DNA of 64,000 nucleotides from Corythucha ciliata. Its lineage: Eukaryota > Arthropoda > Insecta > Hemiptera > Tingidae. The notes under the pieces are model-generated. The model was not told the origin of the DNA and did no database searches. It worked only from the letters and a program-made list of their open reading frames with translations. The position numbers and the translations under genes were made by a program. Location of the stretch: assembly GCA_038030265.1 (NCBI GenBank), contig CM075938.1:23971009-24035008 (forward strand). The letters run 5' to 3'. Below, piece after piece: positions 37,715 to 49,484 of the stretch; the stretch's first letter is position 1, and each line of letters begins with the position of its first letter.

Positions 37715-38595
37715 CGAGAGCTGGCGACAGTCCCATTCAACCGGAAGAACAAAGTCATGAAAGGTGTGCGAAATGATAGCATTATGACCCCCTATTTACG
37801 AGTCCGGAAGTCTGCCCTGCTGTATCTGGGGCATAAGGATTTTATAGCTAATTAAAGTCCTTAATTTGGGACATGAATTTAACCGGAAGAACATAGTCCG
37901 GAAACTGGCCTCATTCAAAAAGTTTTATGGAGATGATTACAAACATGATCGTCTGCCGGCGCCTGCTTGTGGCATTTGCCCCCGTTGGCCAGTCAAGCTC
38001 CTTAAATTAGGGATTAGTTTTAGGACTATGTTATTCAGGTTAGTTAATTTCCCTTTGCGCAGTTTGAATAGTCACGGAGGTCAAATGCCCCTGCCAAACG
38101 ATCATTTTCGTATTCAGCTACATAAAACCTGTTGCCTAAGAATAAGACCATTTTAAGGACTTCGTTCTTCCGGTTTTTTATTATCCCTGATGTAAGGAGT
38201 TTGACTGCCGTCGAGGGCAAATGCCCCAGGCAGACGGCATCAGCTCCATAAAACCTTTCGAATGAGACTAGTTTCAGGACTGTGATCCTCCAGTTGATTA
38301 ATTTCCCTCTGCGCAGTTTGATTGGTCACTTAGGGCTAATGCCCCTGGCAGACGCCGGCGGACGATCATTTTCGCAATCAGCTCCATTAAACCTTTCGAA
38401 TGAGACCAGTTTCACGACTATGTTCTTCCGATTAAATTCATGTGTAAATTAAGGACTTTAATCAGGTATAAAATCCTAAGGCCCCCGATACAGCATGGCA
38501 GACTCCCGGACTCGTAAATAGAAGGTCATATATTATCATTTTGCACACCTTTCAAGATTACTTTCTTCCGGTTGAATGGGATTGTCGCCAGCTCT
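37715..38595. mobile_element. Satellite-armed foldback element, copy 2 (881 bp)
   Basis: It starts CGAGAGCTGGCGACAGTCCC and ends ATTGTCGCCAGCTCTC. The terminal units are the same as copy 1 (CCCTATTTACGAGTCCGGAAG near both ends), but there are fewer internal AACCGGAAGAACATAGTCC units. The arms invert near 38020. Confidence 0.85.
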
Positions 38596-38715
38596 CTATT
38601 AGTGGTGGGAGAATGTTCCTATAAATAGTTTGTATTTTACTGTTGTTTCCCAAAACATTACAGCTAGGAACTAGAGTCTGGGGAGCAGAGACATGAGGAG
38701 CGTCTCCCAATATTA

Positions 38716-38757
38716 GGTCTGTTCCAGCAAGGTGTTTCGAACATGTTCGGAGCATGA
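38716..38757. mobile_element. MITE fragment, family of 3320-3475
   Basis: TTAGGTCTGTTCCAGCAAGG and GTTTCGAACATGTTCGGAG match the left arm of the element at 3320. Confidence 0.6.
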
Positions 38758-39061
38758 CTGTGAGCTCCCGGACTATAGAATATCTTGGCCAATGTAGGTC
38801 CGATTTTCATAAAACTTGCAGACATTCAAGAATAGACGTGGAGAAGGATTTCCTTGAGTTGCGATAAAATACATATTTTTAAAACTCAGCCGGTTGCAGT
38901 GAATTGACGGAATTCGTTGGAGTCCAATTTTGACCAAACTGGCACGTGCCCAATTTTGAACTCTGATTTTCGTTCTTCTGGATATCGATAGTCAAGAAAC
39001 TTACCTTAGAAACGTATTATTTTTATTTTTCTCGAAATCTCAATCATAACAAAAGTTAGGA

Positions 39062-41075
39062 TAGTCCAGTCAAACGGTAGTTCCACGTGGACAAAAATCT
39101 CGTCTTCGATTTTTTCACTTTATTCTATGTTTTTCGGGGTGAGGAACACGAATCTGAAGAGATCCAACAAAATTTCCCTGTGCGTTTTGAGAAAATCGCG
39201 AAAAACTGCTCATTTTTCGCACTTTTTTCAGTTTATTGCTTATAACTCCTTAATGACGCATTCTATGGAAAATGTTAACCTCTCACTTTTTGAAAAGCAT
39301 TGAATTCTGCGTCGAATCGTTCTTTCTTTTGTCACAATTGACCCAGCCGTTTCACCAATATTAATTTTTTGAAACGGTCATTTTTAGCCACTTTTGGTAA
39401 AATTAATAAAAATGACTAAGGCAGCTGCAACTTAAAAACGGCTGTTCCAATCGAAAAATGTCAAAAAATCAAAGTTTTCAGAATTGAATTTTACATAAGT
39501 GAAAATCCTCGAAACCTACAGGAAAAGTCAGTGGTATCAGTTAGCGACAAAAAACGCGAAAAAGGGCGGCCCAAAAACCACGTTTTTCTGCACATTTTTG
39601 CCAGTAGCTCGAGAACTAGTAGTCCAATTTTTTTCTATGAAAAACGATCTGAAAGCTGATTGAATTTTCTATCAGACCTATTATATGAAATTTCATTAGA
39701 AGATTAATATAAGACTGGGCCATAACGTCAAACAATTTGAAATTTGCTGCAAAAAAACGTTTTTTGTCACATTTCGGCCTATAACTCAAAAACTATCCAT
39801 CCGGTTAAACTTTAAAGAAACTCATCTGAAAGCTCGTTAAATTTCCTATAAGGAGTCATACATGGCGTTTTTATAAAGACCCGATAAGTTGCAATAAAAC
39901 GCAGTGGGAAATTCGCAAAATGAGTAATTTCCCAATAACTCCTTTCTTCAGCCGAACGTTTTTGCCTATAACTATCGAACGAAGCCTTCGATGAAAATTG
40001 CACTATTTTTCAGTGAAAGCTGGTAAAATTTACAGTCGGAAACCATATTTGCCAAATTTTTCAAGACCCGGAAAATATTCTATTCAGGGCGATGAAAATA
40101 GGTTTTGTTTTTTTAAAAAAGTGGCTATGCCCACAAATGTTAAAACTCACCATATCACCAGTCTTATAGGTAGCGTCAGAGATTACATCACTCAACTGAG
40201 AGTTGAACTACTTTGATTTTTTCACACACTTTTGCCAAAAGCGACCAAAAATGACCATTTCAAAAAAATCAATACCGGCGAAACGGTTGGGTTCAATGAG
40301 GAGGTAACGCATTTTCCAAAATCATGCTGTCGTGATAGCTTGGGTACCAAAACTCATGAAAACACGAACCGTTCAAATAAAATCAGGCCCTATATTTTTT
40401 TATTAATTTTTAAAACTATTGGGTTGTGGGACCCATTTGAAATAGGCTAGGTAGACTGATGACGTAATAATAGCATTCGCGTGACCTCCACAATAGCTTC
40501 CCACAAATCAAACAATAGGACTTAAGAGAATTGGTAGGACAAGAAGGGGCAAGACATGATAACATCAAGGATGCGGAGGGGTGGGAGGGGTCACAACCCC
40601 TTAACCACGTCACGAGTCACAGACCGGCCGTTTAAGGTAACAAAAAAAATTGACAAGTTTAATTAATCCGCTATAAATCGAAATCAATCATTTACGCACT
40701 AATAATCAATTCCTGGCCATATTTAGTTATTGTCTTTAGAAAAAAAATGTTTCCAGCGATTTTTATTTTTTATGTTACTTCCTCATTGTGACAAAAGAAA
40801 AAGTGATTCGACGCAGAACTTGATGCTCTTCAAAAAAGAACAGGGTACAATTTTCCGTAGAAGGCGTCATTAAGGATTTGCAAGCGAAAAACTAAAAAAA
40901 GTGCCAACAATTATCGGTTTTTCGCGATTTTCTCAAAACGCACAAGGAAATTGTGTTGGATCTCTTCAGATTCGTGTTCCTCACACCAAAAAACATAGAA
41001 TAAAGTGAAAACATCAAAGACGAGATTTTTGTCCACGTATGGTATTTTTTTTATTCGATTTGACTGGACTTTGTA
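39062..41075. mobile_element. Long-TIR element (2.0 kb, TIRs of about 270 bp)
   Basis: The left TIR (AGTCCAGTCAAACGGTAG.., ATCTGAAGAGATCCAACA.., GCGTTTTGAGAAAATCGCG) is repeated inverted at about 40815-41075. The interior has irregular repeats of TATAACTC..AAACTAT and ATCTGAAAGCT words at intervals of about 120 bases. No transposase is recognised. Confidence 0.8.
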
Positions 41076-41644
41076 GGGGAAAAAAAATTATGTTGGAATC
41101 GGAAGGCCTATTCTGAGTTGTCGGGGAAATATACCGCTATACTCGGATCAGCGAAAGAATGTGCATGAGTGGTGGGAGGCCATAAGCCCGATTTTTCCCT
41201 TTCTTAACGTGGTTCTCTACTTCTCCACTTTTATCAAACAACTGCAACCAATAACATAGAGTTTTACCAATAAAATAGGAGAGGCTTCTCTCAGGTGATG
41301 GCGTGGTAGCGGTAAGTCATGTGGGTTTAGGGAAAAGAGAGAGGGTAATTTCATGCACATTCTTTCACCGATCCGATTATAGTGCGATTGCTATATGTAG
41401 TCCAGTCCAACGATATATAAAAGAACTGGATTGCTCATCACTGCTGATAAAGAATAGCCATAAAATAAGCTCCCATGTGGATGAGAGGGGTGGAGTTTCT
41501 AAGTAAATACCGGAAGAGAGTTGTGTTGCCATAACTACACAAGGAGAGGGACAGGGTGATTGTTTATCAGTGGACGATCTGCCCCTCTACGCTCCTCCAG
41601 TCATCTGTATGCAATCCAGGTTTATATATCGTTGGTCTGTCCAC

Positions 41645-41792
41645 TTAAGCTGCGTGTACACGTGAGAGAAAAATTATCTCGAGACTACCTCGAGACAAAA
41701 GTCTCAAGTGTAAAGCTACGTGTACACTTGAGAGAGAATCCGATAATTTTGTCTCGAGATCATTTTTCTCTCACGTGTACACGTAGCTTTAA
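41645..41792. mobile_element. Palindromic MITE flanked by TTAA (GCTGCGTGTACACGTGAGAG ends)
   Basis: TTAA at 41645-41648 and 41789-41792 flank arms GCTGCGTGTACACGTGAGAG and its complement. The words CTCGAGACAAAA and AAGCTACGTGTACACTTGAG in the interior show a second, internal copy of the end. Confidence 0.85.
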
Positions 41793-41795
41793 GGC

Positions 41796-41925
41796 CTAAT
41801 TACACCAACTCCCTGATTAACCGAGTAGCTCGGCCGAGTGGCTAGGCCGAGTACTGGGCAGAGCCACAATCACATGTTATTCACTCGGCCGAGTACTGTC
41901 TGTGGTGATTACACATAGGTTTTAC
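41796..41925. mobile_element. MITE with ACTCGGCCGAGT motifs
   Basis: The ends CCTAATTACACCAAC and GTGGTGATTACACATAGG are roughly inverted. The self-complementary word CTCGGCCGAGT occurs repeatedly between 41830 and 41940. Confidence 0.6.
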
Positions 41926-41960
41926 TCGGCCGAGTGCACTGTCTCGGCCAAGCACTCGGT

Positions 41961-42506
41961 AAGGTGCCTTTACACTGCGCGAAACTTCCTCGCGAAACAG
42001 TTTCGCGAGTCAAGTCTCGCGTAATGTAAATGGATGTTTCACCCCGAAACACGTTGCGCGAGGCAGTCTCGAGGTGAGCCAACCGTTGTCGGTTTTTTAG
42101 CGCGCATCAAAGTGTTTCACCCTTCTTGTTTCGCTTAGTGTAGACGCCCCTTTTGTCTCGCGGTGAAAGGGGGTGGGTGCTGAGGAAATAGTGAATGAAG
42201 TACATAGAAGTAGCGTTCATTTTCGGTGACGCAGATAGTGACCGGGTGAAACTTTTTTATTTGTTTTTTATTATTGTGTCGTTCGTTTGTCCTCGTTCGG
42301 TCGCAACCAACAATGAAAAGGCCTCCGCAGTCCCCGGCACCGAAAAAACAATTCCTCTTGGCATGGCTGCCTCGCCCAAACTGGTGGCTCACCTTGCCTC
42401 GCTTGACTCGCCTCAATTGTTTCGCTTAGTGTAAACACTCCACGTTGCGCGAGGCTTCCTCGCGAAACTGTTTCGCGAGGAAGTTTCGCGCAGTGTACAG
42501 GCACCT
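41961..42506. mobile_element. Compound MITE with TTTACACTGCGCGAAACTTC ends
   Basis: The left AGGTGCCTTTACACTGCGCG and AAACTTCCTCGCGAAAC are inverted at 42446-42506 (GAAGTTTCGCGCAGTGTACAGGCACCT, split here as GAAGTTTCGCGCAGTG plus TACAGGCACCT). Inner ends TTTCGCTTAGTGTA near 42130 and 42420 suggest one element inside another. Confidence 0.75.
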
Positions 42507-43616
42507 GTACGTGTAATGCTGCCTTTCGGACTCTCGAACGCGTTGCTTCATTTCGATAGTTCGATTTGTTCACTCCCACCAAAGGGAGGCCGACATCGGG
42601 GCCAAATAGGTTATATTTAAGTGGACTGTTATCTACCCTCCATACCATGCAATCCTATGCAAATCGTGATAAGGTAACCCTTGTGTAACCTACATCTACA
42701 TAAAAAAAGTTGGCCCCGATGTCCGGAACTACCCACCAAAAATATTTAAAGAACTCAACAAAAAAACTTTTTTGTACAGCCGGGCGTAAATACTCGAAAT
42801 TCGACTGCTGGGAGAGTCTTGAGCGGGCGACATGAGGTTCATTCATCCCGCCGGGCGTTAAGAAAAATATCAGCCCACTACGTCTTCTATTAGGTCTTTT
42901 GTTGTTTTTTTGAAAATAGTTTTTCCTAATTTTGTTTTTAAATTGTACATTAGCCAGAAAAACACAAAAATAAGCACTGCAAATTACGCTGAGAGGCGAT
43001 TAAAGATCTCTCTGTATCAGCTACGTCATCCTTCCATTCGCTGGCTGAAGTGTGTGTTCACTTCAGTTTATTGAGCAAACAATATGATATGCGTCTGTGG
43101 AGTCCGTGCAACCTATCAAAATGCTTCATTTTTCGAAGGAATTAATTTTTCTTTGCTTAGTAGACTCCACAGGTGCATAGCACAAAGCTTCTGAACAGGG
43201 CTTTTAAGACTGGTTTTTAGGGTTTTTATGATTAATTATTGTAATAATTAAGGACTTCGGCTGTACAAAAAATAGCGTACAACACGCTTCGGCTTCACCT
43301 CGGGGCACTTCCTGTCGCCCTCGACCGTAATGACATCATACCGCCCTTGGATCGTAATATACAATTACTACGGGCACTATGGTTACGTACAGACGCTACA
43401 GCGTGATCATTTTTGTTCCAAAATTATTCCGTGCGTTATTTTTATGATAAAGGGTAAAGGGGAAGCTCTTTCCACTAAATTCAGGGGCGAATGCAAAACG
43501 CCATTACAGAATAGCCCCATTGTGTTTTTAGACGGAAAGTTTTGGTGTAGTTTTGATTTTTGGTACTATATGGTATTTTGGGCTGCTGAACACGAATCAG
43601 GGGGCCTATTCTCTAA

Positions 43617-43690
43617 AGCCCCGTTCACATTAGGCTACTAGTAGTGCTACTAGCAGGAAGCTACTAGTAGCGCAATGTGAACCAAGGGGG
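43617..43690. mobile_element. Short palindrome, GCCCCGTTCACATT end with CTACTAGTAG core
   Basis: GTTCACATTAGGCTACTAGT is mirrored by ACTAGTAGCGCAATGTGAAC. Related CTACT/AGTAG words recur at 43990-44090. Confidence 0.65.
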
Positions 43691-44132
43691 TGACATTCAT
43701 GGCGGGACGGGAAGAATCATTTGGGGGGAAGTTCCCCGTTAGTCTCGTACCAACGTAACTTATTATTCGAAAATCGAGTATTCAAGGTTACTATGCACAG
43801 AGGCCAAAGTGCTGGGAATTTAAAATGCAAAAATAAAGAAAAACCCGAAATTATAAATGGTGGTGGGGATGGGGGAGTTTAATGCCCAGAAGGGAGGGTT
43901 GTCCTAACATAACCTGACTCAATGATAACAGCCCCCCGCGAGAAGAAACCTATCCCTTCTCTATGTTAGTACAGTAATTATTCTATGATGTGAACACTCA
44001 GTATCGGCTACTATTCAGTAGCAGCTACCGAGCTACTAAAGGTGAAAATTTCCAACTTTAGTAGCGCATTGTCTGTAGTAGCTCATTTTAAAATGTCTAA
44101 AAAATGGTTGTACGAAGCTAGTGAGCTTCTCT

Positions 44133-44220
44133 TATTAAGCCCTGTTCACACGATGCAATGTTTGAAGCTAAATTGCACGCTGGATTTTTAAAAACATCCG
44201 GTCACTACCAAGGAACATAT
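44133..44220. mobile_element. Truncated MITE, family of 2121-2265
   Basis: TTAAGCCCTGTTCACACGAT and the following ATCCGGTCACTACCAAGG match the left part of the complete copy. The right part is replaced by the next element. Confidence 0.8.
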
Positions 44221-44221
44221 G

Positions 44222-44394
44222 TATTTCATTAAGTTTCTTCAAACAAATGAATGAAATAGACACACGGCCGGCGAAAAAAATATTGCTTGTTGTTAGAGAA
44301 TAGGGGGCCTATTCTCTAACAACAAGCAACATTTTTTTCGCCAGCCATGTGTTTATTTCATTCATTTGTTTGAAGAAAATCAATGAAATAAACA
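44222..44394. mobile_element. Palindromic MITE centred on GGGGGCCTATTCTCTAAC
   Basis: TTCTTCAAACAAATGAATGAAAT on one side and its complement on the other surround a centre near 44307, where AGAGAATAGG meets CCTATTCTCT. The same GGGCCTATTCTCTAA phrase occurs at 43602 and, inverted, at 44436. Confidence 0.8.
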
Positions 44395-44938
44395 TATGAC
44401 TTCGAAAAAGCTATTGCTTCGGAGTTAGAGAATAAGCCCCTAGGCCCCCAGAGGTGTGTCAACAAAATATTTGACGGAAACATGTTTTTAAAAAAATTGG
44501 AAAAATTTGTTTTTCGCTGGTACTTTTGAAGGTAACTTAGAAGCTAGCGTTTGCGAAAGAGGAACTTTTTTATGAAATAGCAGAGGACACGATTTCCTAC
44601 ATTTTATGTACATATTTAAACTTTATTTCTGCCGTCAACTGTTCAGCCGTGAGAGCTCAACAGAAGTTCTAGCCTACCTGCTAGATGAATGTTATTTTTA
44701 TAGGACACTTTCCCTCTCACATTTTTTTTTTTTTTTTTTTTGTGAATATTAAAAGTAACTTTAGGAAATAAACTAATTTATTTGAGGCCGACTAGTTTCG
44801 TGGTAGTACACCCCATTTTCAAGGCCGAAACAAATTTTTTTTATCCCACTCGATGTGAAAACGCGTGCTTTCATGACTCGCAACTGTCATGAAAATACGA
44901 TAGATTATTACCTGTCACGTTCTCACTCTGAAGAGCTT

Positions 44939-45022
44939 TTTTTTTCTTTTTTTTTTACCGACTTCCACACTTCCACCAGTGTAGTTTGGTGGAAGGAAGT
45001 TTGGTAAAAAAAAAAAAAATTA
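44939..45022. repeat. Small hairpin with T-run and A-run ends
   Basis: A T-rich run followed by ACCGACTTCCACACTTCCACC opposes GGTGGAAGGAAGTTTGGT and an A run. Confidence 0.65.
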
Positions 45023-46523
45023 GCTGACACCAGATTCGTGTTCCTGGACCCCGAAAAGGCCTAAATCTCGATTTTCAGTATGGCGTCCGTCCTTGGTCCG
45101 TAGTCCGTCGTCCACTTTTATTCTCGACAGATCTGGACGAGTGATGGCTCAAAAGTTGTGTCTTCATCTCTAGATGTACACCTTAAAATTTGTAAACGAT
45201 AGGTTGAGCAGTATGGGATATATTATAACAAATGTGCATGATGTAAAAATCCTTATAATTCCAAGAGAATATTATAAAATTTGATGATCGATCGTTCAAA
45301 ATCGTCATCTAGGTTCTTAGAAGACGCTGCTAAAATTTGAATAAGATTAGTTGAGCGGTACAGTTGCTAAGGTTTGGAATGCGTTTCAGCTCTTTTTTTG
45401 CCCCAAACCTATCTCTTATCAGAATTTTAGTCCGATTTCCTCTCATGATGGCTTAAAATTACCACAACAAAATTCCCCATCGATGAACTGGCCATTTTTT
45501 CGAAATTCAATTTGGTTATTTTTAAATTAATGGATGAATTCGAAGATTCGTTTCTCTTCGATTATTTTGAGTTTCAGCGAGTGTCTTACTGATCAAATTT
45601 TATCCATTATTTCATACATTGATCGTGTTGAATATTTCAAATTGATAATAGGTAGCGTTAAAGAGAACATGTTAGGCTACAAAATTCTTTATGCGTCACG
45701 CCGTTAGAATTTGTTTGTTTATATTTTTTCTGTGTAATTATTGCATCAATCGTTGACATGGGATGAATATTGAGAGAAATAGGGCTCTTTCCAGCAAATT
45801 TTAGAACTTTGGCATTTTTATGAGAACAGAACTTCAGGACAGGCTAGGGCAAATTAATAAATTTTGATGGGTGAGTTTTGATGATTAATCACTCGTGTCG
45901 GGATTGTTTCGTGTGAAAGGTATGATGTAAGCGAACGACGGGAACATGGAAGTATCGTGGGGTCCTCCACACAAACTTAATTTATTTCTCTGAGTTTCCC
46001 GGAATTTGGCGCTTGTGACCAAATTTTTGTTGGCAAACCACTGATTCGTGTTCAGCTCAGCAGTTCAAAATACCATAAAGCTCAAAAAACCAATACTACA
46101 TCAAAACTTTCTGTCCAATGCCTTTTTCTTGCGGGAGAATTTTATTTATTGTTCGGCGTCCTTGGATTCCGCTTGTGGAATTTCCCCGACAACTTAGAAT
46201 AGGCCCCAAGAATACCTGCTTGAAAAATTTCGATAAAATTACAATTTTTTAAGTAGTTTACGGAACTTTAACCGATCCGTTGATCCACATCTATAGCGGT
46301 ATGCCCTATAACTAGTTTTCGGCTAGAATAACTAAGAATAACTAGTTTTCGGTTCACCACCAGTACAGCACTTAACGGATTATTAAAAAAAACAAATAGC
46401 GACAAAAATGAATAGAATGAAAAATACAAAATATTAAGATTGGGATAGTCGAACCTGAGCTATCTTAATCGAAGCGTTTTTTTATATTCGTAAAACTATA
46501 CTTTGACCGGTCATGTACTAATT

Positions 46524-46673
46524 ATAATAGAGAGATTTTTCAACCAGTCCCGTAAACGCTAAAGTTAATTTTTGTGTACGCGTTGCTAGGGTAGTAAATA
46601 TTTCGTTGGTTGAAATGTGAATAGCGTTAACGTTAGCGTTAGCGGAGCTGTTTGCAAAATCTCTCTAATAATT
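46524..46673. mobile_element. MITE with AGAGATTTTGCAA TIR (copy 2, reversed)
   Basis: Reverse-complement relative of 1922-2044: AATAGAGAGATTTTTCAACC on the left; GCGTTAGCGGAGCTGTTTGC and AAAATCTCTCTAATA on the right. Confidence 0.8.
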
Positions 46674-46750
46674 CACTCCTCTCGGTAAAATCAGTATAAT
46701 ATTTAGGTAAATCTACCGTGTCATTCGGTCCACCACCAGCACTTAATAGC

Positions 46751-48062
46751 CCAGTAAAATAAGGTGTCGAAGGTTGCAATAATTAGGGTAGATGATTTTT
46801 TAAATTAATGTTGTTAGGGGTGGTGTAGGTAAGATGTGTTCAAATTGTTAACCTCGAAAAACCTCGCGATCATCCTTGAATTCGATAAAGACGGCGAAAT
46901 TTTTTGATTTTTTTTCGGATTTAGGCACTTTTTTGCTTAAGTAGCCATTTTTCGGCTGTGTCTGCGAAGTAACATTTCAAAGCAGACAAAATTTCCGACA
47001 AAACTAGTCCAAAGCGGGATCTGGAGGTATCACAGTTTCTAAGATAGACATCGTCAAATTTAGGATACATTTTCAAAATTGACAAATGATGTTGATGTTT
47101 CTATGTCTCCATCATTTGTAACCATGTGGACTCATTTTAGTGGACAAAACGGTACCGGCCTTCAGATTTAGGCGAAACGTTCCAACAAAGAGGAAACAAA
47201 ACTGTAACTGTCGCCCAAGAAGCTGCATAACTACCTACATTGATCAATAATTCATTGTTGATAGATGTAGTTCATGATTTCATTAGTTGGTACGGCCATT
47301 ACTCGTAGTAGGCTGTAAAAATGTTTTCGGTTTTCGTTATTCGTGACCATGTGGGATTGGTTTAATGGTCACTCTCACAAAAGTAGACCAGGTCGACTTC
47401 TGTAACCCCATATTTCGGTAACTATAGGTATAACTATAGTTTTAAGCATTTTGTCTTTTATAGGACGAAATACGTAGGGCAATACACCAAGGGCGTAGTT
47501 CAGTCTTCTTTTCGGCCTCGGACTATCAGCTACAAGAGGCACTTTGCCCTGGCACCATCGCTCAGACAAAATTAGGCCGAGTACTCAAATGGATCAAACT
47601 AAGTGTAGGCATTATTATTCGGTTTGTTCCTACGTACCCTCCCGTTGAAAACGTTCAGAACCGATCGAAAATCATTTTTCCTTTATAAAAATCAAATACA
47701 TTGCGACATACTAACAGGTAATGATTCTCGCACGAATCCGAAAGAGTTAATTTTGGCATAAATTTGACGAGCTTTATCTTGGAAACTATGATATCTCCGA
47801 ATCTCGCTTTGGACTCGTTTTGTCGGAAATGTTGTCTAATTTGAAAAGTTACTTCGTAGTCACTACAGGCTGATTTTGCAAAAAATTGCCCAAACCCACA
47901 AAAAGTTCAAAAATGTCGCAGTTTTTCTATAATTTAAGGGTGATCCCGAGGTCAACAATTGGTACACGTCATACCTACACCACCACAGACAACATGAAAC
48001 CAAAAAATCGTCTACCCTAATTATTGCAACCTGACCCCCCTTTTTATTTCTTATTTTACTGG
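46751..48062. mobile_element. Long-TIR element with CCAGTAAAATAAG ends (1.3 kb)
   Basis: The left CCAGTAAAATAAGG with TTGCAATAATTAGGGTAGA.. is inverted at the right: TCTACCCTAATTATTGCAAC.. then CTTATTTTACTGG. The arms are at least 250 bp and also share GTGGTGTAGGTA/TACCTACACCAC. The right part is included in the downstream tandem duplication. Confidence 0.8.
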
Positions 48063-49148
48063 ACTAAAACGGGTGATAAAAAAAAGTAATAATAATTAAA
48101 TACATGCATAAAAAACTTGCATGCATAAAAAACATGCATAAAATACTATATTCAAACCGGCATTTTCTCTTCAAAAAATATCATATTATTGAGTCGTAAT
48201 TTTGTGGGAGCCAACTTACTAAGGGAAGGCGAGGCTAATGCATTCAAGCTCTTTATTTCTATGAGAAACGACCCAAATATCATGATCCGTATCACATCCA
48301 ACTATTTGCTAAATGTGCGTCGATAAAAAAAAAAACTCCACGGGAAGGGTGTGAAAGGGGGGCTTGAATTAGTTGAAAATTCGCTACCGCACGGCAAATT
48401 GACTCCAGTAATGTGAAATAAAGGCGCTTTCGTATGAGACCCTAGTGAAACAAATCCGTTGGTATGGCAGGGGAGTTCTCGGCGGAGGGGAGCTATTAAA
48501 TTAACGCTATGCCTTACTGGACCACACAATTACCAAAAAATTGCATTGACATTGTATTTTGAGCGGTCTTTTTGATTTGCCTACAGCCTGATTAGTCATA
48601 AGTAAAAAATCCTAAGGTGGGCCAAAAAGGGAGGAAAAAAAATTGTTTCGGATTCGAACCCAGGCACTTCGCAATGGTGAAATTGTGACACACCATTTAA
48701 CTGAATCTGAAAATTAACGTAATCTAAAAAGTTTTGTTCCGACAGCAGCCGGCCGGGAAAAGTTGCTTTTCATTCATGCGACCAAAGTCATATGGATTAC
48801 AAGTCGCGTCGCTTTTGATAAGACACGGTCCTGAAGCATTTTGGGAAAAGCGATCCCGATAGATGCCTCAGCAATTCTTACTTTATTCAATTACGAACAA
48901 ACTTTCATGAAAGGGCGTAGGTTTTTAACTTTTCCCTGGGGGGCTTCTGCTCTCAAATTTGTTAACAATTTGTAATAATCACTCTGTTTCGTTATGTATA
49001 CAGTAGATGCGGTTTAAACACCTAGGAATACGAGATCGGATGCTGTAGACTCGTCTCGGCCCTTGACCATTTTTATGCAGGATGTTCCGAATCTAGCACG
49101 GACTTTGTGGATGAAAGTAGACCTTATTTGCAATCGAAAATGCCTTAT
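47849..49148. repeat. Tandem duplication, copy 1 (about 1.30 kb)
   Basis: From TTACTTCGTAGTCACTACAG to ATCGAAAATGCCTTAT the sequence is repeated almost identically at 49485-50763. The only difference I noticed by reading is a 21-base length change around 48105-48150, where copy 1 has extra CATGCATAAAA words. The block includes the right TIR of the 46751 element, a SINE-like B box (minus strand, near 48655) and a foldback left end. Confidence 0.9.
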
Positions 49149-49291
49149 TCATTATATCAATCTAACAACATCTAGATAAGATTAAATTCGGCGTGGTTTA
49201 CCGATCAGGAGAAGCGCCTAGAGTTTCGAGAAACAATGGACCTAGGTGGGGTTCGGCTTAGCTTATCCCTCGGAGTACGACTCCCATAGGC

Positions 49292-49364
49292 GTCTCCGTG
49301 GCGCAAATGGCAGCGTGCTGGACTGGTAATCCAGAGGTTGCGGGTTCAAATCCCGCCGGAGAGC
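49292..49364 (+). tRNA. tRNA-Thr (anticodon GGT)-like gene
   Basis: Cloverleaf: acceptor GTCTCCG / CGGAGAG (6 of 7 pairs; position 1 mismatched), D stem GCGC / GCGT, anticodon stem CTGGA / TCCAG with loop CTGGTAA, T stem GCGGG / CCCGC with loop TTCAAAT. The A box (TGGCGCAAATGG) and B box (GGTTCAAATCC) are good pol III promoters, and a run of six T follows. GGT is an unusual Thr anticodon for a eukaryotic nuclear tRNA, which normally uses AGT. This could therefore be a pseudogene, a tRNA-like relic or a misjoined foreign sequence. CA follows the discriminator base. Confidence 0.65.
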
Positions 49365-49366
49365 CA

Positions 49367-49372
49367 TTTTTT
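49367..49372 (+). terminator. Pol III terminator (T6)
   Basis: Six T residues start two bases after the end of the tRNA-like fold. Confidence 0.6.
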
Positions 49373-49484
49373 CTCGAAACTCGAATCGTGTTGGGCTATG
49401 CCCTTCCATCGTCGTCCGGATAATATCAGTTTAATTAATTTACTAATTAAAATGCCGGCGACAGATTTATTCATTATATCAATC

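Noticed and set aside
48302..48529. Identical 75-codon minus-strand open frames at 48302-48529 and 49917-50144
   Set aside because: They are identical only because the underlying 1.3 kb block is duplicated. They have no homology, no splice context, and lie across a repeat.
48645..48700. tRNA gene on the minus strand (GGGTTCGAATCC B box), duplicated near 50260
   Set aside because: The remaining arms do not fold. It is best seen as a SINE remnant.
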